A stretch of DNA of 64,000 nt from Jeotgalicoccus psychrophilus DSM 19085. Lineage in GTDB: Bacteria > Bacillota > Bacilli > Staphylococcales > Salinicoccaceae. Positions 8,325 through 16,732 of the stretch are shown in pieces. The position numbers were made by a program, and so were the translations under genes. Under the pieces are notes generated by a model. The model was not told the DNA's origin. It saw only the letters and a program-made list of their open reading frames with translations, and did not search any database. The number at the start of each line of letters is the position of its first letter. The first letter of the stretch is position 1. The stretch is taken from contig NZ_KE384464.1 in NCBI RefSeq assembly GCF_000425845.1, forward strand, positions 56,970-120,969, written 5' to 3'.

Positions 8325-9203
8325 CTATCTTTTTTTCTTGCCAACGACTTTAAGTTTCTTCGGGCGGTTTTTCATGTACATGTAGTAGCTTGCCGCGAAG
8401 ATTATAACATAGCCAAGAATCGACAGCATGTCCGGCACTTCATTAAAGACGATAATACTGAACAGTGCTGTAAACAGTATTGTCGAATAGAAGAAGATCG
8501 ATATTTCTTTCGCCGGTGCGTAGCTGTATGCGATTGTCAGTCCGAACTGGCCGACTGCGGCAAATACTCCTGAGAGTATCAGCAGCCAGAACTGTGTCAT
8601 TGTCATCGGTTCAAACTGATAGATAAAGAACGGCAGCAGAGCGACGGTCGAGAAGAATGAAAAGTAAAACACGACTGTATAAAATTTCTCGCGGCTTCCG
8701 AGTATGCGGAGTACCGTATAGGCACCGGCTGCGAAAACTGCACCGAGGACACCGATGAGCGCGAAGTATGTATCACTTGAAAATGACGGTTTAATAATAA
8801 AGATTGCACCAAGTAGTGCGACGATAATTGAGATTATCTGGAACCTCCGGATGTATTCTTTTAAAAATACAGCGCAGAGTATTATAGTAAAGAACGGGCT
8901 CAATTTATTGAGAATATCAGCATCGCTCAAGACCATCCGGTCGATGGTGAAGAAATTCAGCAGCACACCGATCAGCCCAAGTCCCGAGCGGAGCAGCAGC
9001 CAACCCTGATTTTCACGTTTTCCGAACAGGCTCTCTCTATAATAGAGAACGAGAGCAAGTGCAATCAGCATCGAGATAAAGTTTCTGAAGAAAGTCTTTT
9101 GTACGGTAGGCAGATCGCCGGAATATTTTACAAACAGAGACATCAGACTGAATCCAAGTGAAGAAATAATCAGGGCGATAATACCTTTTACAACATTGTT
9201 CAT
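8325..9203 (-). CDS. EamA/DMT-family transporter
   Basis: A 292-residue membrane protein with ten predicted segments in two five-helix EamA halves (about 1-135 and 145-285), typical of the drug/metabolite transporter superfamily. The tail is basic (NRPKKLKVVGKKKR), consistent with a cytoplasmic C-terminus. I place the start at ATG 9203, which has GGAG 8 nt upstream on the minus strand; the frame extends 9 bp further to a GTG that would overlap the ribosome site. The substrate cannot be inferred. It is a stand-alone gene, convergent with recQ and divergent from nrdI. The 370-bp region upstream, shared with nrdI, contains three ATAATTTCA words that may belong to its promoter. Confidence 0.85.
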   Translation of the reverse strand: MNNVVKGIIALIISSLGFSLMSLFVKYSGDLPTVQKTFFRNFISMLIALALVLYYRESLFGKRENQGWLLLRSGLGLIGVLLNFFTIDRMVLSDADILNKLSPFFTIILCAVFLKEYIRRFQIISIIVALLGAIFIIKPSFSSDTYFALIGVLGAVFAAGAYTVLRILGSREKFYTVVFYFSFFSTVALLPFFIYQFEPMTMTQFWLLILSGVFAAVGQFGLTIAYSYAPAKEISIFFYSTILFTALFSIIVFNEVPDMLSILGYVIIFAASYYMYMKNRPKKLKVVGKKKR

Positions 9204-9230
9204 TAACAACACTCCAAATTAATTTGTACG

Positions 9231-9298
9231 ATAATTTCAATAATTTCATCAAATAAAAAGGGGAAAAGTTTCGTTATTTTTTTTATGAAATAATTTCA
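9231..9298. promoter_or_regulatory. Three ATAATTTCA words and a TGAAAT-A-ATTTCA palindrome
   Basis: ATAATTTCA occurs at 9231-9239, 9240-9248 and 9290-9298; the last is half of a perfect 13-bp palindrome at 9286-9298. They lie upstream of the EamA gene and far upstream of nrdI. I cannot match them to a known regulator with confidence. Confidence 0.35.
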
Positions 9299-9426
9299 GG
9301 CATTCCATCACATATCCACCGTGCATTACGGCGTTTTATCTTCATTTATTTAGCGTGAAATTTTTAGAGAAGGCAGTTTTTTACATTGCTAATGGCAGTT
9401 AAATATGAGAATATAGAACATGTTAA

Positions 9427-9474
9427 ACCATATATATTGTGTCTAATTAATGTTTCATACACTATATGTAGTGG
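9427..9474 (+). promoter_or_regulatory. Two NrdR boxes upstream of nrdIEF
   Basis: ACCATATATATTGTGT at 9427-9442 and ACACTATATGTAGTGG at 9459-9474 both match the ACACTATATATAGTGT-type NrdR box with one to three mismatches. Their starts are 32 bp apart, three helical turns, the usual paired arrangement. NrdR with bound dATP/ATP represses ribonucleotide reductase operons. The nrdR gene itself is not in this window. Confidence 0.85.
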
Positions 9475-9573
9475 TATTCAAAGATAAAGCAAGTGAAACA
9501 TAATTTTTTAATAGAGAAACATCCGGATAGAACATATGTTCTGTTTATGCTATCCTTGAAAGGAGATGACAAA

Positions 9574-9969
9574 GTGATTATTGCTTATTATTCAATGACA
9601 GGTAATATCCGTCGTTTCTTAAATAGTATGGACATTCCAGACACCTATGAATTATATCAAATAACAGCCGCCAATGTCAGAGAGAAAATTAATGAGTCAT
9701 TTATTTTAGTCACACCGACATACGGCTTTGGAGCTGTACCTGATACTGTTAAAGAATTTTTACGAGTAAACTCTTATAATCTGTTCGCAGTCGCATCGAG
9801 CGGCAACCGGAACTGGGGACAGAATTTTGCCAGAGCAGGCGAGTATATAAGCAACGATTACAGTGTGCCGCTCTTAATGAAGTTTGAACTTCACGGAACG
9901 CCTGATGAGCGCGCACAATTTGTAGTTGAATTAGAAAGGGCAGGGGAATTGCATGAAAGTATTAGATGA
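9574..9969 (+). CDS. nrdI: Flavodoxin-like NrdI, class Ib ribonucleotide reductase activator
   Basis: A 131-residue flavoprotein that supplies oxidant to assemble the dimanganese-tyrosyl cofactor of NrdF. The FMN phosphate loop is YYSMTGNIRRF near the N-terminus, and VTPTYGFGAVPD and SSGNRNWG are the other FMN-contact loops. I choose GTG 9574 as start: it has AAAGGAGATGAC about 8 nt upstream and yields the normal family length. The frame is open up to GTG 9493, but those 27 extra residues have no family counterpart. It overlaps nrdE by 17 bp. The order nrdI-nrdE-nrdF and the upstream NrdR boxes fit the standard class Ib operon. Confidence 0.9.
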   Translation: MIIAYYSMTGNIRRFLNSMDIPDTYELYQITAANVREKINESFILVTPTYGFGAVPDTVKEFLRVNSYNLFAVASSGNRNWGQNFARAGEYISNDYSVPLLMKFELHGTPDERAQFVVELERAGELHESIR

Positions 9970-12058
9970 AAAAACTTACAACCACGTTGAATTGAATAAT
10001 GAAGTCACGCAGCGCGACGACAGCGGTTTTTATAAATTAGAGAAAGATCTTGAAGCACTTGAGGTATTTATGGAGGAAGTCGAAGCGAAGACAATCCATT
10101 TTGACTCTGAACTTGAAAGATTGCACTACCTCGTGGATAACGATTTCTATTATGACCTGTTCAAAGAGTACAGCGAAACGGCACTTCAGGATATTATCGA
10201 TCATGCAGATGCAATTGAATTTAACTTCAAGAGCTACATGGCAGCTAGCAAGTTCTTTAAAGATTACACTTTAAAAACAAACGATAAAAAACAGTATCTG
10301 GAAGATTACAGACAGCACGTTATAATCGTCAGTCTGTACCTTGCGAAAGGTAACATTGAAACTGCAAAACGTTTTATTACGTCGATGATGGAGCAGCGCT
10401 ATCAGCCTGCAACACCGACATTCCTAAACGCAGGCCGTGCACGACGCGGTGAAATGGTTTCATGTTTCCTGCTCGAAGTTGAAGATTCACTGAACTCAAT
10501 CAACTATATCGATTCAACTGCAAAACAGTTAAGTAAAATTGGCGGCGGTGTCGCGATTAACTTATCTAAACTGCGCGCACGCGGTGAAGCAATTAAAGGT
10601 ATCGAAGGTGTAGCTAAAGGCGTTCTGCCTGTAGCGAAATCACTGGAAGGCGGATTCAGCTATGCAGATCAGCTTGGCCAGCGTCCAGGTGCCGGAGCTG
10701 TTTACTTAAACATCTTCCATTATGACCTGCCTGAATTCCTTGATACTAAAAAAGTAAACGCGGATGAAGATATCCGTCTGTCGACAATTTCTACCGGTCT
10801 TGTTGTACCGTCTAAGTTTTTTGAACTGGCACAAGACAATAAGCCGTTCAACTTATTTGCACCACACACTGTGGAACGCGAATACGGTATTGCACTGGAT
10901 GACATGGACATGGATAAAATGTACGACAAATTAGTTGCTAATGATAATGTTAGAAAACGTGAATACGATGCGCGTGATATGTTAAATACAATCGCACAAA
11001 CTCAGCTGCAGTCAGGTTATCCGTACTTAATGTTCAAAGATAATGCGAACAAAGTACACCCATTAGGCGATATCGGACAAATTAAAATCAGTAACTTATG
11101 TACTGAAATTTTCCAGCTGCAGGAAACGTCGGAAATTAACGACTACGGTACGGACGACGTTATTAAACGCGATATTTCATGTAACTTAGGATCTATGAAC
11201 ATTGCTAACGTAATGGATTCGGGCAAAGTGAAAGAAACTGTACACGAAGGAATCGAAGCATTGACACTTGTTAGTGATGACACGGCAATTGCAAACGCAC
11301 CAGGCGTTAAGAAAGCAAACGATGAACTTCATTCAGTAGGACTCGGCGCGATGAACCTTCACGGTTACCTCGCTAAAAATAAAATTTCATACGAATCAGC
11401 TGAAGCAAGAGATTTTGCAAACATTTTCTTTATGATGCTGAACTTTTATTCGATCGAAAAATCGATGGAAATCGCTGCAGAACGCGGCGTCACATTTAAA
11501 GACTTCGAACGTTCAGACTATGCGACAGGGAAATATTTCGAGCGTTATGTTTCTGAAGATATTGCACCTGAATTCGATAAAGTTGCAGAATTATTCTCAC
11601 ACATTAATATTCCGACTAAAGAAGACTGGGCGGAACTTCAGCAAAAAGTTGAAAAGAACGGTCTTTATCACGCTTACCGTTTAGCAATTGCACCGACACA
11701 AAGTATTTCATACGTGCAAAATGCTACAAGCTCAGTAATGCCGATTGTTGATACGATTGAACGCAGAACTTACGGCAACTCGGAAACATTCTACCCGATG
11801 CCATTCCTGTCTAAAGAGACAATGTGGTACTACAAGAGTGCGTTCAACACAGATCAGATGAAATTAATCGATATGATTGCAACAATTCAGCAGCACATCG
11901 ACCAGGGAATCAGTACGATTCTTTACGTGAACTCGGACATCTCTACGAGAGAGCTCTCGAGATATTACATTTATGCTCACCATAAAGGATTAAAATCACT
12001 GTACTATACAAGAAATAAATTACTCAGTGTCGAAGAATGTACGAGCTGTGCAGTATAA
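9953..12058 (+). CDS. nrdE: Ribonucleoside-diphosphate reductase class Ib, alpha subunit
   Basis: A 701-residue catalytic subunit that reduces ribonucleoside diphosphates to deoxyribonucleotides. Visible family segments are QPATPTFLNAGRARRGEMVS with the first active-site cysteine region (SCFLLEVEDS), GGGVAINLSKLRARG, the central SNLCTEIFQ with the cysteine/glutamate radical pair, and the redox-active C-terminal tail EECTSCAV that takes electrons from glutaredoxin-like NrdH or thioredoxin. There is no long N-terminal ATP-cone, as expected for class Ib. The start ATG 9953 has AGGGGAA upstream and overlaps nrdI. nrdF follows after 13 bp. No nrdH gene is in the operon; trxB lies at 46381. Confidence 0.95.
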   Translation: MKVLDEKTYNHVELNNEVTQRDDSGFYKLEKDLEALEVFMEEVEAKTIHFDSELERLHYLVDNDFYYDLFKEYSETALQDIIDHADAIEFNFKSYMAASKFFKDYTLKTNDKKQYLEDYRQHVIIVSLYLAKGNIETAKRFITSMMEQRYQPATPTFLNAGRARRGEMVSCFLLEVEDSLNSINYIDSTAKQLSKIGGGVAINLSKLRARGEAIKGIEGVAKGVLPVAKSLEGGFSYADQLGQRPGAGAVYLNIFHYDLPEFLDTKKVNADEDIRLSTISTGLVVPSKFFELAQDNKPFNLFAPHTVEREYGIALDDMDMDKMYDKLVANDNVRKREYDARDMLNTIAQTQLQSGYPYLMFKDNANKVHPLGDIGQIKISNLCTEIFQLQETSEINDYGTDDVIKRDISCNLGSMNIANVMDSGKVKETVHEGIEALTLVSDDTAIANAPGVKKANDELHSVGLGAMNLHGYLAKNKISYESAEARDFANIFFMMLNFYSIEKSMEIAAERGVTFKDFERSDYATGKYFERYVSEDIAPEFDKVAELFSHINIPTKEDWAELQQKVEKNGLYHAYRLAIAPTQSISYVQNATSSVMPIVDTIERRTYGNSETFYPMPFLSKETMWYYKSAFNTDQMKLIDMIATIQQHIDQGISTILYVNSDISTRELSRYYIYAHHKGLKSLYYTRNKLLSVEECTSCAV

Positions 12059-12071
12059 AGGAGATTAAACA

Positions 12072-13040
12072 ATGATTGCAGTTAACTGGAATAAAGACGA
12101 TGACATGACGAATGTCTTCTGGCGCCAAAACATCTCACAGATGTGGGTCGAGACAGAGTTTAAAGTGTCGAAAGATTTATCATCATGGGCAGGACTGTCG
12201 GAAGATGAAAAAGATACTTTTAAAAAGGTATTGGCAGGTTTAACAGGCCTCGATACACACCAGGCAGATGACGGCATGCCGTTGATTATGCTGCATACTC
12301 CGAACCTTAGAAAAAAAGCAGTCTATTCATTTATGGGAATGATGGAGCAGGTTCACGCGAAATCATACTCACATATATTTACGACGCTGCTGCCGACTAA
12401 AGAAACAGATGACCTGCTTGATAACTGGGTAATGCAAAATGAGCAGCTGAAATATAAAGCAGACAAGATTGTTACAAACTATTATAAATTACTCGATAAA
12501 AACCCATCAGCTTACGATGGATACATGGCACGTGTATCATCGGTATTCCTTGAGTCATTTTTATTCTACTCAGGATTCTACTACCCGCTTTATTTAGCAG
12601 GTAACGGCCGCATGACGACAAGTGGTGAAATTATCCGTAAAATTCTTTTAGACGAATCAATTCACGGTGTGTTCACTGGACTTGACGCACAGGAAATGAA
12701 AGCTGAACTCACTGCTGAAGAGCAGGAACGTGCAGACAAAGAAATGTACGTATTGCTTAATGAGCTTTATGAGAACGAAGTCATTTACACGAAAAGTCTG
12801 TACGACAAGCTTGGTCTGACAGAAGATGTACTGAACTATCTTCAGTACAATGCGAACAAAGCGTTGGCAAACTTAGGCTTTGATCCTTACTTTGAAGAAA
12901 AAGGCTTTAATCCGATTATCGAGAACGCACTTGATACGACGACTAAAAACCATGACTTCTTCAGTGTTAAAGGTGACGGCTACGTACTTGCATTAAACGT
13001 TGAAGCCCTGCACGACGAAGACTTTGTCTTTAACGATTAA
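12072..13040 (+). CDS. nrdF: Ribonucleoside-diphosphate reductase class Ib, beta subunit
   Basis: A 322-residue radical-generating subunit. The ferritin-like helices carry metal ligands in GLDTHQAD, MMEQVHAKSY (Glu and His) and the later LLDESIHGVFTG segment. The opening VNWNKDDDMTNVFWRQNISQMW is close to other staphylococcal NrdF proteins. It houses the Mn/Fe-tyrosyl radical activated by NrdI. AAAGGAGATTAAAC precedes the ATG. The operon ends 11 bp later in a strong terminator. Confidence 0.95.
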   Translation: MIAVNWNKDDDMTNVFWRQNISQMWVETEFKVSKDLSSWAGLSEDEKDTFKKVLAGLTGLDTHQADDGMPLIMLHTPNLRKKAVYSFMGMMEQVHAKSYSHIFTTLLPTKETDDLLDNWVMQNEQLKYKADKIVTNYYKLLDKNPSAYDGYMARVSSVFLESFLFYSGFYYPLYLAGNGRMTTSGEIIRKILLDESIHGVFTGLDAQEMKAELTAEEQERADKEMYVLLNELYENEVIYTKSLYDKLGLTEDVLNYLQYNANKALANLGFDPYFEEKGFNPIIENALDTTTKNHDFFSVKGDGYVLALNVEALHDEDFVFND

Positions 13041-13050
13041 TAAATTTAAG

Positions 13051-13082
13051 GCACTCCTCTAAATCAGAGGAGTGTTTTTTTT
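13051..13082 (+). terminator. Rho-independent terminator of nrdIEF
   Basis: CACTCCTCT (13052-13060) pairs with AGAGGAGTG (13066-13074), followed by eight T. Confidence 0.95.
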
Positions 13083-13120
13083 GAAGGCTTTCGTTCGATT
13101 TTTTCTGCGGTGAGGATAGC

Positions 13121-13410
13121 CGGCTGCTTCGGGACTGGTGTGACGGGGTTTCATGTGTATCCGGGCTCTGCGGGACTGGTGTGACGGGTTTTCATGTGTA
13201 TCCGGGCTCTGCGGGACTGGTGTGACGGGTTTTCATGTGTATCCGGCTGCTTCGGGACTGGCGTGACGGGTTTTCATGTGTATCCGGCTGCTTCGGGACT
13301 GGTATGACGAGGTTTCATGTGTATCCGGCTGCTGCAGGACTGGCGTGACGGGTTTTCATGTGTATCCGAGAGTCACAGGCATTGGCGTGACACTGCTTCA
13401 TATCTGCTCC
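13121..13410. repeat. Tandem repeat, 41-bp period, about seven copies
   Basis: GGGACTGG or its variant occurs at 13131, 13172, 13213, 13254, 13295, 13336 and, worn down, 13377: every step is exactly 41 bp. The unit contains GTGACGGGTTTTCATGTG and ATCCGGCTGCTTC. The core CGGG(T)TTTCATGT is shared with the 41-bp array at 7991-8222 although the rest differs. It lies between the nrdF terminator and the promoter of the lipoprotein at 13539. An open frame through it (13276-13503) simply translates the repeat and is not called. From 13411 to 13538 I see only the likely promoter region of the next gene. Confidence 0.9.
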
Positions 13411-13538
13411 AGAAAACTCAAAGATTATCGTAAAGAAATTTTACACTCCGGTCATAAAAATGTCATGACATGGAATTTAAAGTCATGCTCAAATAATGTA
13501 TGATTGTAAAGAGAGAATTTTGAAATGGGGATACATAA

Positions 13539-13955
13539 ATGAAAATTAAATCAGGTCTTTTATCAGTTATGCTGCTTGCAGGATTAACTCTTGCAGCTTG
13601 CTCGGACGAAGAGGGCGGAAATCACAGTGATATGGACCACGATAGTCCGTCAAGCGATGAAATTAGATCGCTTGAAGTTGATTTACAAACTCCACAGAGT
13701 GTTCAGTCAGGCGAAGCTGCTGAATTTACAGCGCATGTTACTTCTAATGAAGAAGACGTAACAGATGCAGATCAGGTCATGTTTGAAGTGTTGCAAGGTG
13801 AAGAGTCGATGGAAATGGTCGAAGTGGAACACACTGAAAACGGCGAATATGTATTTGAGTATACATTCGAAGAACCGGGTGAATACAGTGTCATTGCACA
13901 CGTTGATGCGTATCAGCTTCATACAATGCCTGAAGAATCCGTGACTGTTGAATAA
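13539..13955 (+). CDS. Lipoprotein with a YtkA/FixH-like domain
   Basis: A 138-residue secreted lipoprotein. A hydrophobic signal peptide ends in the lipobox LAAC with Cys21 as the lipidated residue. An acidic and histidine-containing linker (SDMDHDSPSSD) follows, then a beta-sandwich domain (about 45-138) whose pattern VDLQTPQSVQSGEAAEFTAHVT and EPGEYSVIAHVDAYQLH resembles YtkA-like proteins, some of which are linked to copper or cytochrome oxidase assembly. Function here is not established. GGGGATAC precedes the ATG. The upstream region holds CATGAC and GTCATG arms (about 13463-13485) that could be an operator. It is the first gene of a short unit with the SDR gene 49 bp downstream. Confidence 0.75.
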   Translation: MKIKSGLLSVMLLAGLTLAACSDEEGGNHSDMDHDSPSSDEIRSLEVDLQTPQSVQSGEAAEFTAHVTSNEEDVTDADQVMFEVLQGEESMEMVEVEHTENGEYVFEYTFEEPGEYSVIAHVDAYQLHTMPEESVTVE

Positions 13956-14004
13956 TAGTGTATTATTATAGTAATACTACTACGGGCAATTCTAGGAGGA
14001 TATT

Positions 14005-14676
14005 ATGGATCTAACAAGTAAAACTTATATCGTGTCAGGTGCAGCGACTTCATTAGGCAGAGAGACTGCGTTGGAATTGGCTCAGAATAATGCGAATATT
14101 ATACTGGCGGGCCTGGAGTACAGCGAACTTGAGGAAGTATACGAGTCGCTCGCAGATACACCGGGACAGCATAAAATTGTGCTGCTCGAACAGTCTAAAG
14201 AAATTGACTGGCTGGATATCGTCGATGAGATTGAAGCGAACTACAATTCCTTAAACGGTATTATTTTAGTACATTCGATTTTTACAGATGATAAAACAGT
14301 GTATAACGTCAGCTTTAATGAGTTCAGCGATGTAATGTATGAGCATGTGTGGGGAACATATCTTGGAATCCGCACGCTGCGTCCGCTGTTAAAAGTGGAG
14401 AACGATGCTAAAATTATTAACGTTATCGAACCGGCATTTGAAGAGGTTTTCGAACGCAACTTATACTATACGGTTACAGGAGCGATTGAAGCTCTTACGC
14501 ATTCAACATCTGTAGAACTGCGCCGCGAAGATGTCGATGTATACGCGCTCAGCTACCGTCCGACGTATAAAACAACAGAAGAAGAGCGTAAGAATCACAA
14601 AGCAATTAAAAAAATTAAAGCAATTTTAGATCACGATAAAGAGATACCGACAGGCGAAACGATTATTATCAGTTAA
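14005..14676 (+). CDS. SDR-family protein with a degenerate active site
   Basis: A 223-residue short-chain dehydrogenase/reductase-like protein. The Rossmann start is IVSGAATSLGRE, matching TGxxxGxG only loosely. The NNAG motif is replaced by LVHSIF, the catalytic serine position falls in VIEPAFEE, and the YxxxK motif reads YYTVTG, so the catalytic lysine is replaced by glycine. The fold is probably kept but classical oxidoreductase chemistry is doubtful. AGGAGGATATT precedes ATG 14005. A terminator follows directly. Similar degenerate SDR proteins occur near the sst locus in other Staphylococcaceae only as far as I can infer; I cannot confirm this here. Confidence 0.7.
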   Translation: MDLTSKTYIVSGAATSLGRETALELAQNNANIILAGLEYSELEEVYESLADTPGQHKIVLLEQSKEIDWLDIVDEIEANYNSLNGIILVHSIFTDDKTVYNVSFNEFSDVMYEHVWGTYLGIRTLRPLLKVENDAKIINVIEPAFEEVFERNLYYTVTGAIEALTHSTSVELRREDVDVYALSYRPTYKTTEEERKNHKAIKKIKAILDHDKEIPTGETIIIS

Positions 14677-14688
14677 AGCTGTACGGGT

Positions 14689-14716
14689 AAGCTGCCTCTA
14701 GGCAGCTTATTTTTAT
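14689..14716 (+). terminator. Rho-independent terminator after the SDR gene
   Basis: AAGCTGCCT (14689-14697) pairs with GGCAGCTT (14701-14708), followed by ATTTTTAT. Confidence 0.9.
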
Positions 14717-14743
14717 AATAAGAAATTAGTATGTACAAAGGGT

Positions 14744-14803
14744 TTGAATTGTAAAAACTGAAAGTGTATAATGCATGTATGGTTATCAATGATAATCATT
14801 TTC
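14744..14803 (+). promoter_or_regulatory. SigA promoter with Fur box for sstABCD
   Basis: TTGAAT at 14744-14749 and TATAAT at 14767-14772 are 17 bp apart. TTATCAATGATAATCATTTTC at 14783-14803 contains the Fur core ATGATAATCATT and sits at the expected transcription start, so Fur with iron should block transcription. This also argues that the sstA start lies at 14821, downstream of the promoter. Confidence 0.9.
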
Positions 14804-14820
14804 AATTAAGGTGGGAAGAC

Positions 14821-15786
14821 ATGATTCAGAAGTTGTTCAGGATAGATATTTTAATTTTCCTACTGATCGTTTTATCAATATTTTCTATGTTTGTCGGAGT
14901 CAGTCAAATTCATATATCGGATATCTTTAATTTAACTGAAAATCAGATGTCTATACTTATACATAGCCGCCTGCCACGGACAGTATCAATTATCATCGCA
15001 GGCGCATCACTCGCAGTCTGCGGACTTGTGATGCAGCAGCTAACACGCAACAAGTTTGTATCTCCAACGACAGCAGGAACGACAGAGTGGGCACAGCTTG
15101 GTATTTTACTCGGGTTGATATTTTTCCCGGCGCTCAGCATGATGGGCAGGTTATTTTTTGCAGTCGCATTGGCACTACTTGGAACAATGCTGTTCATGAG
15201 CATTATTACGCGTATTAAATTTAAAGATGTTATATTTGTGCCGCTTATCGGCATGATGCTCGGCGGCGTTGTCGCGAGTGTCTCGACATTTTTAGCACTT
15301 AGAGCCGATATGCTCCAGGCGATTTCCGGCTGGATGCACGGCAGTTTCTCAACGCTGATATCAGGCAAGTATGAAATATTATATATCAGTATTCCGCTAT
15401 TTATCGTCGTATTCATATATGCCTCGCGGTTTACAGTCGCAGGCATGGGGGAAGACTTTTCGATAAACCTCGGAATGAACTATAAGCGTATCGTCAATAT
15501 CGGGCTGTTTTTAACTGCTGCAATGACAGCAATTGTGGTTGTTTCAGTCGGTATGCTGCCGTTTCTTGGGTTAATTGTTCCGAATATCGTCTCGATATTT
15601 CGGGGGGATCATCTGAAAGGAACGATCACCATAACAGCTATTACCGGCGCAATATTCGTTATGATTTGTGATATTCTCGGACGTATCGTTATTGCACCGT
15701 ATGAAATTTCAGTCGGTCTGATGATTGCTACAATCGGCAGTGCAATTTTCTTAATCCTCATTTTCAGGAGGGTCAAAGATGCATAA
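14821..15786 (+). CDS. sstA: Siderophore ABC transporter permease SstA
   Basis: A 321-residue FecCD/BtuC-type permease with about eight to nine membrane segments. The conserved LIHSRLPRTVSIIIAGASLAVCGLVMQQLTRNKF opening region (residues about 43-76) and GLIVPNIVSIFRGDH near the C-terminus are typical; the latter lies in the loop that contacts the ATPase. With SstB, SstC and SstD it imports catechol-type iron siderophores in staphylococci. The frame runs up to 14764 but that would place the start inside the promoter; ATG 14821 with AAGGTGGG is preferred. It overlaps sstB by 8 bp. The gene is under a Fur box. Confidence 0.88.
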   Translation: MIQKLFRIDILIFLLIVLSIFSMFVGVSQIHISDIFNLTENQMSILIHSRLPRTVSIIIAGASLAVCGLVMQQLTRNKFVSPTTAGTTEWAQLGILLGLIFFPALSMMGRLFFAVALALLGTMLFMSIITRIKFKDVIFVPLIGMMLGGVVASVSTFLALRADMLQAISGWMHGSFSTLISGKYEILYISIPLFIVVFIYASRFTVAGMGEDFSINLGMNYKRIVNIGLFLTAAMTAIVVVSVGMLPFLGLIVPNIVSIFRGDHLKGTITITAITGAIFVMICDILGRIVIAPYEISVGLMIATIGSAIFLILIFRRVKDA

Positions 15787-16732
15787 AAACACTAAAATGA
15801 TTATATTACTGGCAATCTTATCAATCGGATTTCTCGCATTTTACACGCTGTACGGCTTAAATCCGGACATTTATTTTTATCAGCTGCCGTCCAGACTTAA
15901 ACGCATTGTTGCGATTGTTACCGTAGCAGTATCCATCGCCGTTTCTACAGTCATCTTCCAGACGATTGTTAAAAACAGAATTTTAACACCGTCGATTATG
16001 GGACTTGATTCGGTATACACATTCATTCAGACAGCGATTGTATTTTTAGCGGGTGTCAGTTCGCCGCTGCTTTTAAACTCTCAGTACAACTACTTTTTAA
16101 GTATGGGTGTACTCGTATTGTTCACACTGTTTGTCTTTAAGTTTCTCTTTAAAGTAACTAAAAACAATATATTTCTGCTCTTGTTAATCGGTATTATACT
16201 CGGTACGTTCTTTGGAAATTTATCGACGTTTATGCAGATTTTAATCAGCCCGGAAGATTTCTCCATTTTACAGGGAACTTTGTTCGGTTCGTTTAACGCA
16301 ATTGACGAATCGCTGCTTGGGATTACAGGGATTATTGTTATCGTCATGCTGGTGTTAGTCTTTAAAGACTTTCACTCGCTGGACGTATTGTCTCTCGGAC
16401 GCGATCATGCGCTGAATTTAGGCATCAACTACGATCGTAAAGTATCCTTTCTGCTCGTTATCGTGGCAATACTCGTGTCCGTTTCTACAGCACTCGTCGG
16501 GCCGATAATGTTTTTAGGACTGCTCGTCGTCAATCTGGCGCACGAACTGTTAAAAACATTCAGGCATTCTTATTTAATACTCGGTACAGCGCTGATCAGT
16601 ATTATTACGCTGGTCATCGGACAGATGGTCGTGCAGTTCGTATTCGGGAATAACATTGAATTAAGTGTTATTATTAACTTAGTAGGTGGGATTTATTTCA
16701 TTTACTTAATGCTTAGGAGGAATCGTACATGA
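15779..16732 (+). CDS. sstB: Siderophore ABC transporter permease SstB
   Basis: A 317-residue second permease of the FecCD type, partner of SstA in a heterodimeric pore. The family segments QLPSRLKRIVAIVTVAVSIA and ALVGPIMFLGLLVVNLAHEL are visible. About eight or nine membrane helices are predicted. AGGAGGGTCAAAG lies within the end of sstA, and the 8-bp overlap implies translational coupling. The 3' end overlaps sstC by 4 bp (ATGA). Confidence 0.88.
   Translation: MHKNTKMIILLAILSIGFLAFYTLYGLNPDIYFYQLPSRLKRIVAIVTVAVSIAVSTVIFQTIVKNRILTPSIMGLDSVYTFIQTAIVFLAGVSSPLLLNSQYNYFLSMGVLVLFTLFVFKFLFKVTKNNIFLLLLIGIILGTFFGNLSTFMQILISPEDFSILQGTLFGSFNAIDESLLGITGIIVIVMLVLVFKDFHSLDVLSLGRDHALNLGINYDRKVSFLLVIVAILVSVSTALVGPIMFLGLLVVNLAHELLKTFRHSYLILGTALISIITLVIGQMVVQFVFGNNIELSVIINLVGGIYFIYLMLRRNRT

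Noticed and set aside
13276-13503. 75-residue protein on the plus strand
   Set aside because: It translates the 41-bp repeat array; 41 is not a multiple of three and the frame is open by chance only.
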